Assembly: GCA_026400305.1 (NCBI GenBank) | Contig: JAPLPI010000163.1 | Span: 2,492-15,333 of the forward strand | Reading direction: 5' to 3' | Origin: Alphaproteobacteria bacterium | GTDB taxonomy: Bacteria; Pseudomonadota; Alphaproteobacteria; Micropepsales; Micropepsaceae | Length of the DNA: 12,842 bases | Shown here: positions 6,767 through 12,842 of the stretch, one piece after another | How positions within the stretch are numbered: the first letter of the stretch is position 1 | Layout of the letters: each line of letters opens with the position of its first letter | Translations under genes and position numbers: made by a program | The notes under the pieces: model-generated | The model's database searches: none | What the model saw: the letters and a program-made list of their open reading frames with translations, nothing else | What the model was told of the DNA's origin: nothing

Positions 6767-7318
6767 TCAGACCCAATCAATGCTCTTATAAGCCACCCGG
6801 CCATTGCGCAGCAGGAAGACCAAGCGGCCTTTCTCGCGCGGCGCGGCATTGGCGCTCATAAAGCCGCTCCCTGGCGCCAGCGGGAAGACCACCGCGCGGC
6901 AGCGGTCAACATTCTCGAAGCAGGAGCGCAGCACCGGATCTATCTAGTCTAACTCAACGGTCGTCTTGGGCATGAAATATTCCTGCAGGCCCATGCCCGA
7001 CAGGGCCTGCGTCTTGTAATGGTTGGCATCCAGGCCAAGCTTCACCAGCTCGGGCTGGGAGGTCTGGCCTATTTTCACCTTCTCGAACGGCCCCTGCACC
7101 GCAGACAGCGCGGCGATGCGTTCATTAGCGGTAATTGCCGCGTCGCGCGACCAGAGCGCCGCGGCGCCGATGGCCACAACCAGCACAAAGAATGCGGCCA
7201 GCACCAGCGGCAGCATGTGATGGTCGTCGCGCCAGCGGATCAGGTTTCTTATGGCATCAACTTTGACTGCGGAATCTCGCCGCAAGCCTTGCGCCCGCGC
7301 GCGCCTGCCGCCAATCAA
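6767..7318 (-). pseudogene. Small membrane-anchored protein split by an in-frame TAG
   Basis: Unrecognised gene. One frame runs from about 7318 (TTG) or 7216 (ATG) to TGA 6767-6769, with a single TAG at 6944-6946. Before the TAG there is a membrane helix (MLPLVLAAFFVLVVAIGAAA) and a region including ALSAVQGPFEKVKIGQTSQ, GMGLQEYFMPKTT and VELD. After it come 58 more codons: DPVLRSCFENVDRCRAVV, FPLAPGSGFMSANAAP and REKGRLVFLLRNGRVAYKS. These have G/C-biased third positions, a Cys pair and a regular beta-like pattern, as a genuine C-terminal domain would. The codons around the TAG (TTA GAC TAG ATA GAT) are unusually AT-rich. Neither start has a clear Shine-Dalgarno. It lies 23 nt downstream of the dehydratase gene and is probably cotranscribed. 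It could instead be a working truncated protein of 91-124 residues, a read-through gene, or a sequence error. Confidence 0.6.
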
Positions 7319-7341
7319 ACTATGCGCGATTGGTAAACGGC

Positions 7342-8301
7342 TTAACGAAGGTTGACGGAGAAATCGGCATTGCCGCCCGACAGGACCAGCGCCACGGTCC
7401 GGCCGCGGACAGCGATTTTTCCGGCCAGAACTGCGGCCAGCGCTGCCGCGCCACCCGGCTCCACCAGAAGCTTCAACTCCCGGGCGGCAAAATGCATGGC
7501 GTCGTCCAGTTCGGCATCACTGACCGCAATGCCGGGCGCCAACAGGCCCCTGGCCAGTTCGAACACGATCTCACCCGGTATGAGCGCCATCAGGGCATCA
7601 GCGATAGACAGAGCCCCGCCCGGCGCCTTCACGCGCGCGCCCGCTTCCAACGAACGCTTCATGCCGTCGAAATTTTCCGGCTCCACGCTGTGAACCTGTG
7701 CCATCACGCCAGAACCTTTCAGGCCCAGCGCCACGCCGCTGACCAGCCCGCCGCCGCTGCAGGGCGTCAGCACCTCGTCCAGGCTCACGCCGAAGCGGGC
7801 GGCATCTTCGGCGATCTCAAGCCCAGCCGTCCCCTGCCCCGCAATTATGCCGGCATCGTCGAACGGCTTGACCAGTACCGCCTGGCGCTCGGCACATATC
7901 TTTGCGGCAATGGCTTCGCGGTCGTCGCGCAGCCGGTCATAGGTCACGATAGTCGCGCCATAGGCACGCGTGCCCTCGATCTTGGGACGCGGCGCATCGG
8001 CCGGCATCACGATCACCGCCGGCATGCCGAACAATTGTGCCGCCGCCGCCACGCCCTGGGCGTGGTTGCCGGAGGAAAAGGCCACCACGCCATTGGCGAT
8101 GGCACTTTGCGGAATCATGGCCAGCCGATTGCAGGCACCGCGAAACTTGAATGAACCGGTGCGCTGCAGGTTTTCCAGCTTGAGGAAGATGCGCCCGCCA
8201 GCCGCTGCGTTCAGAGCGGTGGATTCCACCAGCGGGGTGCGTACCGCATGGGGCGCGATACGGGCGGCGGCGTCTTTGACGTCTTCGAAGGTCGGGACCA
8301 T
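7342..8301 (-). CDS. PLP-dependent threonine/serine dehydratase (catabolic type)
   Basis: A 319-residue fold-type II PLP enzyme that deaminates L-threonine to 2-oxobutanoate and/or L-serine to pyruvate. Visible motifs: the PLP lysine K52 in TGSFKFRGA, SSGNHAQG at 76-83 for substrate and cofactor contact, the phosphate-binding CSGGGLVSG near 181-189, and LVEPGGAAALAA and VLSGGN towards the end. It stops after the catalytic domain and lacks the ACT-like regulatory domain of biosynthetic IlvA, so feedback control by isoleucine is unlikely. Serine racemase and threo-3-hydroxyaspartate dehydratase share this architecture and cannot be excluded. ATG 8301 is 9 nt after the stop of the ArnT-like gene with no strong Shine-Dalgarno, suggesting translational coupling. 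The link to that gene may be only co-transcription. Confidence 0.92.
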   Translation of the reverse strand: MVPTFEDVKDAAARIAPHAVRTPLVESTALNAAAGGRIFLKLENLQRTGSFKFRGACNRLAMIPQSAIANGVVAFSSGNHAQGVAAAAQLFGMPAVIVMPADAPRPKIEGTRAYGATIVTYDRLRDDREAIAAKICAERQAVLVKPFDDAGIIAGQGTAGLEIAEDAARFGVSLDEVLTPCSGGGLVSGVALGLKGSGVMAQVHSVEPENFDGMKRSLEAGARVKAPGGALSIADALMALIPGEIVFELARGLLAPGIAVSDAELDDAMHFAARELKLLVEPGGAAALAAVLAGKIAVRGRTVALVLSGGNADFSVNLR

Positions 8302-8310
8302 GACGGAAAG

Positions 8311-10095
8311 CTAATGCAGATCGCGCAACTGGGCGACCCGGTACAAGGTCACATGCACCTTACGCGCCCGCGAATAGTTGAAGCCGGAAACTTCGCCTAT
8401 GCGTGACGCATCGGCCTGCAACTCGGCCAGCCGGGCCAGGAAATCGCCCACCGCCTCGTCCTCCACCAGCGCCAAACCGCCGGATTTCGCCCCCGCTTCG
8501 GCGGCGCCCGCCCCGTTGGTCAGCACCACATCCTTACCCAGCGCGAAGACCAGGCTGGGCTCCTGATAACCGGCCAGCGCCGGTGCCGGATCGCCTGGCT
8601 TGTAGGCGGCATCCGCCAGCGGCTTGAGGCGCTCGGTGATCCAGAGCTGATCCAGCCGCGGGCCGACATAGGCGGTCAGCGCCGGGACGAAGACCAGCAT
8701 CGCCAGCAAGGACAGCATCACCGCCAGCGCCGATTTACGCAGCAGCGCCAGCACCAGCGCCGCCAGTGCCAAGCATGCGCCCATACCCGCCGCCGCAAGA
8801 CCTGGCCACTGCATTTCGCCGCCGAAATAATGCGGCGCCAGCAACAGCGCGGCCGTCAGCAGCCCTGCGCCGATCACATATTGTGCGATGGCAATCCAGC
8901 GCGCCGCCGTCAGGAAGCGCACCGGCCGCTGATCCAGCACGAACATCGCACCCAGGATCACCAACGCCGGATAGGACGACAGGACATAATGCGGCAGCTT
9001 GGTGGGCACCGCTTCCACCACAAGCCACCAGGCGCCGGCCCAGGCCAGAAGAAAACGGATGCCCGGCTCGTCGCGTCGCGCAACGCCCAGTGCGATACCG
9101 GGCGCCACGCACAAGATCGCGGGAAAGAACGTCACCGCCGACAACAGAAGGTAATAGCCCGGCAGCATGCCGTGGCTTTCCTGTCCGCCTGCCAGCTTGC
9201 TGGCGAAATCATTTCCCAGCGACTGTTCCAAGAATTCGCCCCGGCTCTGGATGGTGATGGCGATCAGCCAGGGCAGGATCAGTAGCAGCAGCAGGATCAC
9301 GCCGCGCACCGGGCGTGTGTTCTTCACCCAGTCCAGCGCGCCCGGTTCGCGCGACTTGCGCCGCAGCCACAGGTCCCAACCGCCCAGCCCGATGATGGTG
9401 ACCAGCGCCACGCCGGGCACCACGGGAAACTTGACCAGGATGCCGGCGGCCGCGGCCGCCCATCCCAACAGGATAATTTTGTTTGACGGCGCAGCCACGT
9501 CCAGATCTCGCGCGGCGCGGTACAGCCGCAGCAGCACGCCCTGCACCGCCAGCACGCAAGCCAGCAGCACCGCATCGGTGGTGGCGATTGTGGCTTCCGC
9601 CGTCAGCAACACCGAGCCCAGCATCAACAGGCCCGCCAGCAGCGCGCCCTCCGCACCGGTCACGGCGGCGGCAACCCATACGGTCAACCACGCCGCCGCG
9701 ATGGCGCCCAGCAGCGAAGGCAAGCGATAGGTCCAGATGTGATGGTCCTGGCCCAACCCTCCCAGAAAGGGGGCCGCCAGCTTGGTGGCGGCGGTCTGCA
9801 GCCAGTAGATCCCCACCGGCTTTTTGTAGCGGGGGACATGGCCGAAGCGGATATCCACCCAGTTGCCGCTTTCCAACATCTGGCGGGAGGACTGGGCAAA
9901 GCGGCTTTCGTCCCGATCCAGGGCCGGCAGGCTCAGGATGCCCGGCAGCCACAGCAGCAGGCCCAGGATGGCCAGCAGGGTCTTTGGGCGGCGCGCCAGT
10001 ACCGCAAGCCAGCGGGGCGGCGTGAGCGGGTCTCCAAAAACATCGGTTTCCGCCGAGATTTCAACCGAATTTTCCGTGAATTCCGAGTCGGTCAT
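8311..10095 (-). CDS. ArnT/PMT-like membrane glycosyltransferase (GT83 type)
   Basis: A 594-residue, largely hydrophobic inner-membrane protein with about 12 helices. After a soluble N-terminus (about 40 residues) and TM1, the first periplasmic loop has LDRDESRFAQ at 59-68, then YKKPVGIYWLQ at 90-100. This is the diagnostic signature of ArnT and related transferases that move a sugar from a polyprenyl phosphate to lipid A or another envelope acceptor; the Asp/Glu pair is the likely catalytic acidic site. A short soluble C-terminal domain follows the last helices (from about 500), as in ArnT, though its sequence is not clearly conserved. The donor sugar is not readable. No Shine-Dalgarno precedes ATG 10095. 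It heads a minus-strand operon with the dehydratase and diverges from the GT2-LABN pair, which could supply its lipid-linked donor. Confidence 0.9.
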   Translation of the reverse strand: MTDSEFTENSVEISAETDVFGDPLTPPRWLAVLARRPKTLLAILGLLLWLPGILSLPALDRDESRFAQSSRQMLESGNWVDIRFGHVPRYKKPVGIYWLQTAATKLAAPFLGGLGQDHHIWTYRLPSLLGAIAAAWLTVWVAAAVTGAEGALLAGLLMLGSVLLTAEATIATTDAVLLACVLAVQGVLLRLYRAARDLDVAAPSNKIILLGWAAAAAGILVKFPVVPGVALVTIIGLGGWDLWLRRKSREPGALDWVKNTRPVRGVILLLLLILPWLIAITIQSRGEFLEQSLGNDFASKLAGGQESHGMLPGYYLLLSAVTFFPAILCVAPGIALGVARRDEPGIRFLLAWAGAWWLVVEAVPTKLPHYVLSSYPALVILGAMFVLDQRPVRFLTAARWIAIAQYVIGAGLLTAALLLAPHYFGGEMQWPGLAAAGMGACLALAALVLALLRKSALAVMLSLLAMLVFVPALTAYVGPRLDQLWITERLKPLADAAYKPGDPAPALAGYQEPSLVFALGKDVVLTNGAGAAEAGAKSGGLALVEDEAVGDFLARLAELQADASRIGEVSGFNYSRARKVHVTLYRVAQLRDLH

Positions 10096-10104
10096 GCCGG
10101 GGAA

Positions 10105-10133
10105 ACTATGTCGGTCCCGCCCCTATGTTGCAA
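10105..10133 (-). promoter_or_regulatory. Candidate promoter of the ArnT-like gene
   Basis: On the minus strand TTGCAA (10133-10128) and CATAGT (10110-10105) are separated by exactly 17 nt; each matches four of six consensus positions. The predicted transcription start near 10098 is only a few bases before ATG 10095, implying a leaderless or nearly leaderless message, consistent with the missing Shine-Dalgarno. Inference. Confidence 0.35.
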
Positions 10134-10189
10134 AGACCGGGGCAGGTATAAGCCCCCTTTCTCAAGGCCAGCGAAGGGGCTTCTAAGGC

Positions 10190-10906
10190 ATGTCGGTCGC
10201 GGTTTCCGCTGTGATCCCGGTGAAGGACGAGGCGGGCAATGTCGGCCCGCTGGCCCGCGAGATCGCCGCCGGGCATGCCGGCGAGGCCCATGAAATCAAC
10301 TTTGTCGATGACGGCTCGACCGACGGCACCGCACAGGCGCTGGCGGCCCTGAAGACCGAACTGCCTCAGCTCCGGGTCCTGCGCCATGATCGCAACCTGG
10401 GGCAGTCCAGAGGCATCCACAGCGGCGTGGCCGCGGCAAAGGGCGAGACCATCGTCACCCTGGACGGCGACGGCCAGAACGATCCCGCCGACATCCCCAA
10501 GCTGCTGGCCCTGCTGCGGGCCGATCCGGCGTTGGGCATGGTTTCGGGGGTGCGCGTCAAGCGCAAGGACACCGCCAGCCGCCGCATCGCCTCGCGCCTG
10601 GGCAACCGTTTTCGCAATTTCATGCTGGGCGACGGGGCCAGCGATACCGGCTGCGGGCTGAAGGCGTTCCGCCGCGACGCATTCCTGGCGCTTCCCTATT
10701 TCGATCACATGCACCGCTTCCTGATCGCGCTGGTCCAGCGCGATGGCTGGAAAGTGGGTTACTCGCCGGTGAACCATCGCCCGCGCCTGACCGGCGCATC
10801 CAAATACACCAATTTCGGCCGCATGCTAGTCAGCTTCCACGACCTTCTAGGCGTGCGCTGGCTTCAGCGGCGCCATCGCGGCCGCGCCCATATCGAGGAA
10901 TTGTAA
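10190..10906 (+). CDS. Family 2 glycosyltransferase, DPM1/ArnC-like polyprenyl-phosphate type
   Basis: A 238-residue cytoplasmic GT-A enzyme. The nucleotide-binding strand ends in NFVDDGSTDGT (38-47) after the N-terminal SAVIPVKDEAGNV (6-18). The metal-binding block LDGDGQNDP lies at 91-99, and DTGCGLKAFRR at 152-162 matches the acceptor region of dolichol-phosphate-mannose-synthase-like proteins. It lacks the C-terminal membrane helices of ArnC/GtrB, so it is the soluble DPM1-like kind. Expected reaction: transfer of a sugar from a nucleotide donor to undecaprenyl phosphate on the inner leaflet; the sugar is unknown. ATG 10190 has AAGGGG about 11 nt upstream and AAGG immediately before. The next gene starts 4 nt after its TAA, a tight operon, and the ArnT-like gene diverges 94 nt away. 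Confidence 0.92.
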   Translation: MSVAVSAVIPVKDEAGNVGPLAREIAAGHAGEAHEINFVDDGSTDGTAQALAALKTELPQLRVLRHDRNLGQSRGIHSGVAAAKGETIVTLDGDGQNDPADIPKLLALLRADPALGMVSGVRVKRKDTASRRIASRLGNRFRNFMLGDGASDTGCGLKAFRRDAFLALPYFDHMHRFLIALVQRDGWKVGYSPVNHRPRLTGASKYTNFGRMLVSFHDLLGVRWLQRRHRGRAHIEEL

Positions 10907-10910
10907 GGCG

Positions 10911-11222
10911 ATGAGTTTTCTCAATCATCTTTATGCCAATGCCATGGCGAACCCGTACGACACGCTTTGGACGGCGATCGGCTTTGGCGGCCAGGCGGTG
11001 TTCGGCATCCGCTTTTTGATCCAGTGGTGGTACAGCGAAAAGGCGGGCCACAGCGTCATCCCCCTCGCCTTCTGGTATGCCAGCATCGCCGGCGGCGTCG
11101 TGCTGTTCCTGTACGCGGTGCATATCCAGGCATGGCCGCTCGTACTGGGCCAGGCGCTGCCCCTGCCGATCTATATTCGTAATCTCTACATGATCTATCG
11201 CGACCGCCGCCTGGCGGGCTGA
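10911..11222 (+). CDS. LABN-domain small membrane protein (lipid A biosynthesis N-terminal type)
   Basis: A 103-residue protein with three hydrophobic segments and the LABN signature: GIRFLIQWWYSEK at 32-44, HSVIPLAFWYASIAGG at 47-62, then GQALPLPIYIRNL at 80-92. This domain also occurs fused to the N-terminus of some LpxB proteins and recalls the PQ-loop class of small transporters. Here it stands alone, 4 nt after the GT2 gene. In Arn-type systems small membrane proteins between ArnC and ArnT flip the lipid-linked sugar; a similar translocation role is an attractive inference. ATG 10911 has AAGG very close and GAGGAA about 11 nt upstream, so translation may depend on coupling to the GT2 gene. 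Confidence 0.9.
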   Translation: MSFLNHLYANAMANPYDTLWTAIGFGGQAVFGIRFLIQWWYSEKAGHSVIPLAFWYASIAGGVVLFLYAVHIQAWPLVLGQALPLPIYIRNLYMIYRDRRLAG

Positions 11223-11250
11223 TAGTTTGGTGGGGATTGAAGTAGCTTCG

Positions 11251-11646
11251 ATGCTGCGCGCCTTTCCCATGATCCTGCTGGCGTTCAGCGACCCTGCGGC
11301 CGGCGATGACGTGACCGCGCTGCTAGCGCAGGCGATCAAAATCAAGGTGCTGTCGGGTGATTTGTGGAAGATCACCGCAAGCGATGGCTTTGTGGTGGCG
11401 ACGCTGCTGCTGTTCATCGAGACGGTGAAGGCGACGCGCACCGAACACCGCGAGATCCTCAATCACGGCCTGTCGCTTTTGACGTTCATCGGCGCGCTGG
11501 TGGAGTTCGTCGTGCTGAAGGGCTTTGGCACCTCGACCTTCTTCTTCATCACCGCCATGTGCCTGTTCGACGTGGTGGCCGGCTACACCATCTCGATCAT
11601 CACCGCCCGGCGCGACATGAGCGTGATCCCGCACGAGAACCACTGA
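11251..11646 (+). CDS. Conserved-looking three-helix membrane protein, function unknown
   Basis: I do not recognise a named family. From ATG 11251 the product is 131 residues. An N-terminal hydrophobic stretch ([14 protein letters not shown]) is followed by a soluble part with [19 protein letters not shown]. Three likely membrane helices come next: [30 protein letters not shown] and [20 protein letters not shown]. The tail is polar ([14 protein letters not shown]). Third-position G/C bias and a regular helix layout support coding. The frame extends upstream to GTG 11230 and TTG 11227, but those have no better ribosome site, and GAAG precedes ATG 11251 by about 8 nt. It follows the LABN gene by 28 nt and is probably in the same operon, which hints at an envelope role but proves nothing. 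Confidence 0.72.
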   Translation: MLRAFPMILLAFSDPAAGDDVTALLAQAIKIKVLSGDLWKITASDGFVVATLLLFIETVKATRTEHREILNHGLSLLTFIGALVEFVVLKGFGTSTFFFITAMCLFDVVAGYTISIITARRDMSVIPHENH

Positions 11647-11686
11647 GTCGCCAAAAAGCCTTTTTCTGTAATAGCTTGGCTGGGCC

Positions 11687-11715
11687 TTGCGGCCCCCCCC
11701 GGGGGCGTGTATCCA
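11687..11715 (+). promoter_or_regulatory. Candidate tRNA-Ser promoter with C8G5 spacer
   Basis: TTGCGG (11687-11692) and TATCCA (11710-11715) are 17 nt apart, and the start they predict is about 10 nt before the tRNA. Each matches only three of six consensus positions. The spacer contains eight C followed by five G (11693-11705). Weak support. Confidence 0.25.
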
Positions 11716-11730
11716 CCCATTTCCCTGGCA

Positions 11731-11820
11731 GGACAGGTGGCCGAGTGGTTGAAGGCGCACGCCTGGAAAGTGTGTAACGGTGAAAGCCGTTCGAGGGTTC
11801 GAATCCCTCTCTGTCCGCCA
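11731..11820 (+). tRNA. tRNA-Ser (anticodon GGA)
   Basis: A 90-nt class II tRNA. Acceptor stem GGACAGG pairs with TCTGTCC (last pair G-U), with G discriminator and encoded CCA (11818-11820). The anticodon stem CACGC/GTGTG holds the loop CTGGAAA with anticodon GGA at 11765-11767, reading UCC and UCU. A long variable arm with a GAAA-like loop (AACGGTGAAAGCCGTT) and the T-arm GAGGGTTCGAATCCCTC are typical of tRNA-Ser. Confidence 0.98.
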
Positions 11821-11838
11821 ATAATATCAATAGCTTAT

Positions 11839-11854
11839 AAGAAATATTTCTTTT
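11839..11854 (+). terminator. AT-rich palindrome after the tRNA, possible weak terminator
   Basis: AAGAAATATTTCTT (11839-11852) is a perfect 14-nt palindrome with further T after it, 18 nt past the tRNA. As a hairpin it would be weak (A/T pairs and a tight loop), but the T-rich right side could help end tRNA transcripts. Its base composition contrasts with the surrounding GC-rich DNA. Confidence 0.3.
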
Positions 11855-11972
11855 CCACCCCCAAGCCTACCCCCATGGGCCGTTTGGCAGCTCTGATAGC
11901 GGCAGTTGGGCAGCATTACCCATTATCGTAGTCCGCTGAATGCCAGCGCTTTAGGCAGAAAGCTGCCGACCT

Positions 11973-12051
11973 GAATGCCCGCTTTTCTCCAAGGCGTACA
12001 TTCGCCCCCGGTCTACTAAATATCTGCTTTCCGCCAGCAAGCGGACATTCC
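11973..12051. repeat. Degenerate inverted-repeat units (AATGTCCGCTT type)
   Basis: Two imperfect hairpin units lie in tandem. The first (11973-12003) pairs GAATGCCCGC with GCGTACATTC; the second (12019-12051) pairs AATATCTGCTT with AAGCGGACATT. Both are decayed versions of a unit of form AATGTCCGCTT-loop-AAGCGGACATT, and further related fragments (GTCCGCTGAATG at 11931-11942) lie just before. The short peptides these units appear to encode on the minus strand (for example GMSACWRKADI) resemble repeat-derived spurious proteins I recall from alphaproteobacterial genomes. The 250-nt stretch 11821-12070 otherwise holds no gene that I can support. Confidence 0.5.
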
Positions 12052-12070
12052 AGATCCGAGCTGCACAATC

Positions 12071-12823
12071 TTAGTTCGTATCGTTTGGATCGTTGGGGTT
12101 GTGCCCAAAGAAGGGATTCCAACCGTTATTTTGAGGAGGTGGAGCCATATTGCCGCCACCACCATTGTTGCGGAAGCCACCTCCAGGGCCTTGCCCGCCG
12201 CCATTAAAGGCCGGCGGTTGAACTTGGGAGGGGCTCGGCAGTGACGATGCTTGATTTGACTGCCCGAAATTTCCGCCCATCACGCGGCCACCACCCTGAC
12301 CGCCGCCTCTTTGGCCACCGGCATCAAATGATGGCTGCTGCTGAGGAGCGCTGCTCTGTTGCGGCATAGCCTGATATTTCTGGGGCGCAGCTTGGTTCAG
12401 TTGCCAGGCGTTTCCGCGCGTTATGCGGCCACTTCCGAACGCCCCACCACCATGATCGACACTGCTCTGGCCACGTTCACCACGGCCATAAGTGCCACCG
12501 CCTCGTTGGCCACCGTGGCCATACCTACCAGCACCGCCTCTTTGGCCATCATCGCTATGGCCATAGTAGCTACTGCCACCCCAGCCATTGTTGTCACGAT
12601 AACCACGACCATACCCACGACCGCGCCAATTATAGTCTCGGCCACCATAGTATCCCGCATCGTCCCAATCAGAATAATTGTATGAGCCGTAATAGGTGTC
12701 GTAATTTTGGGGGGCATAATAGCCCTGACCATTAAACTCGTATGGGTCGTCTTCCAGTTCGACGCATCCGCCTAACATTGGAACCATAACCGCGGCACAA
12801 AACATCATCGCGATACGGTTCAT
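12071..12823 (-). CDS. Lipoprotein with Gly/Tyr/Arg/Gln/Asn-rich low-complexity body
   Basis: A 250-residue protein. Residues 1-20 (MNRIAMMFCAAVMVPMLGGC) are a lipoprotein signal with lipobox LGGC, so Cys20 would be lipidated and the mature protein held on the envelope. A short acidic segment (VELEDDPYEF) follows. The first half of the body is Tyr/Gly/Asp/Arg-rich with RGG-type repeats (QRGGAGRYGHGGQRGGGTYG); the second half is Gln/Pro/Gly/Asn-rich and ends in GHNPNDPNDTN. No folded domain is evident. The start is ATG 12823, with a strong GGAGG 5 nt upstream; an earlier in-frame ATG at 12835 overlaps that site and is less likely. Codon use is less GC-biased than in the neighbours. Its promoter lies beyond the window. 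Function unknown; surface, adhesive or matrix roles are possible but unproven. Confidence 0.78.
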   Translation of the reverse strand: MNRIAMMFCAAVMVPMLGGCVELEDDPYEFNGQGYYAPQNYDTYYGSYNYSDWDDAGYYGGRDYNWRGRGYGRGYRDNNGWGGSSYYGHSDDGQRGGAGRYGHGGQRGGGTYGRGERGQSSVDHGGGAFGSGRITRGNAWQLNQAAPQKYQAMPQQSSAPQQQPSFDAGGQRGGGQGGGRVMGGNFGQSNQASSLPSPSQVQPPAFNGGGQGPGGGFRNNGGGGNMAPPPQNNGWNPFFGHNPNDPNDTN

Positions 12824-12842
12824 ATTCGCCTCCATTGTCAGG

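Noticed and set aside
6427..6952. Frames on both strands between infC and the split gene
   Set aside because: No conserved motifs or ribosome sites; the only coding-like sequence there is the minus-strand 3' part of the TAG-split gene (6767-6943).
11916..12204. Two minus-strand frames of 62-68 codons beside the lipoprotein 3' end
   Set aside because: They are read out of the degenerate repeats and an alternative frame of the lipoprotein, with no start signals.
12359..12732. Thr/Ala/Ile-rich plus-strand frame and Met/Val-rich minus-strand frame inside the lipoprotein gene
   Set aside because: Products of repetitive Gly/Tyr codons read in other frames; the lipobox and GGAGG support the lipoprotein frame.
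1..12842. CRISPR array, insertion sequence or prophage
   Set aside because: No regularly spaced repeats, transposase, integrase, Cas or phage structural genes were found on either strand.

Overview
The window is high-GC, densely packed bacterial DNA. It looks alphaproteobacterial, judging by the DUF3297 and DUF1993 proteins, the style of thrS and infC, the LABN/ArnT-type glycosylation genes, and degenerate repeat units that mimic peptides such as GMSACWRKADI. The order is assigned only by inference; a Rhizomicrobium/Micropepsales-like relative is one possibility.

Left part (1-3475). The window opens inside a lytic-transglycosylase-like gene whose expected catalytic glutamate is not visible. 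An MFS drug-type transporter follows. A divergent pair of conserved proteins comes next (DUF3297 on the minus strand, DUF1993 on the plus strand). DUF1993 ends at a strong bidirectional terminator shared with a 61-residue secreted protein on the minus strand.

Translation block (3475-6645). A small four-cysteine periplasmic protein (minus) diverges from thrS (plus). thrS most likely starts at GTG 3976, not ATG 3964. thrS is followed by infC (IF3), the best single observation in the window. An in-frame stop at 6018 excludes any upstream start. No ATG or GTG follows before the conserved IF3 N-terminus, and a good Shine-Dalgarno sits 6 nt before an AUA codon at 6036. IF3 therefore appears to start at AUA, the kind of codon IF3 itself discriminates against. 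That start overlaps the stop of a 31-codon reading frame and lies behind a hairpin with a T-run. infC ends at a strong terminator and is not followed by rpmI-rplT.

Minus-strand cluster (6767-10095), in transcription order: an ArnT-like membrane glycosyltransferase, a PLP-dependent threonine/serine dehydratase 9 nt downstream, and a small membrane-anchored protein interrupted by one in-frame TAG. The 58 codons after the TAG still look like protein.

Plus-strand cluster (10190-11646), divergent from the ArnT-like gene: a DPM1/ArnC-like GT2, a LABN small membrane protein and an unrecognised three-helix membrane protein. GT2, LABN and the ArnT-like enzyme together have the parts of a lipid-linked sugar pathway: charging of a polyprenyl phosphate, translocation, and periplasmic transfer to an envelope acceptor. 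The sugar and the acceptor cannot be read from sequence.

Right end (11731-12842). A tRNA-Ser(GGA) is preceded by a C8G5 homopolymer block. It is followed by an AT-rich patch, decayed inverted-repeat units, and a minus-strand lipoprotein with a Gly/Tyr/Arg/Gln/Asn-rich low-complexity body. No CRISPR array, transposase, integrase or phage gene was seen.
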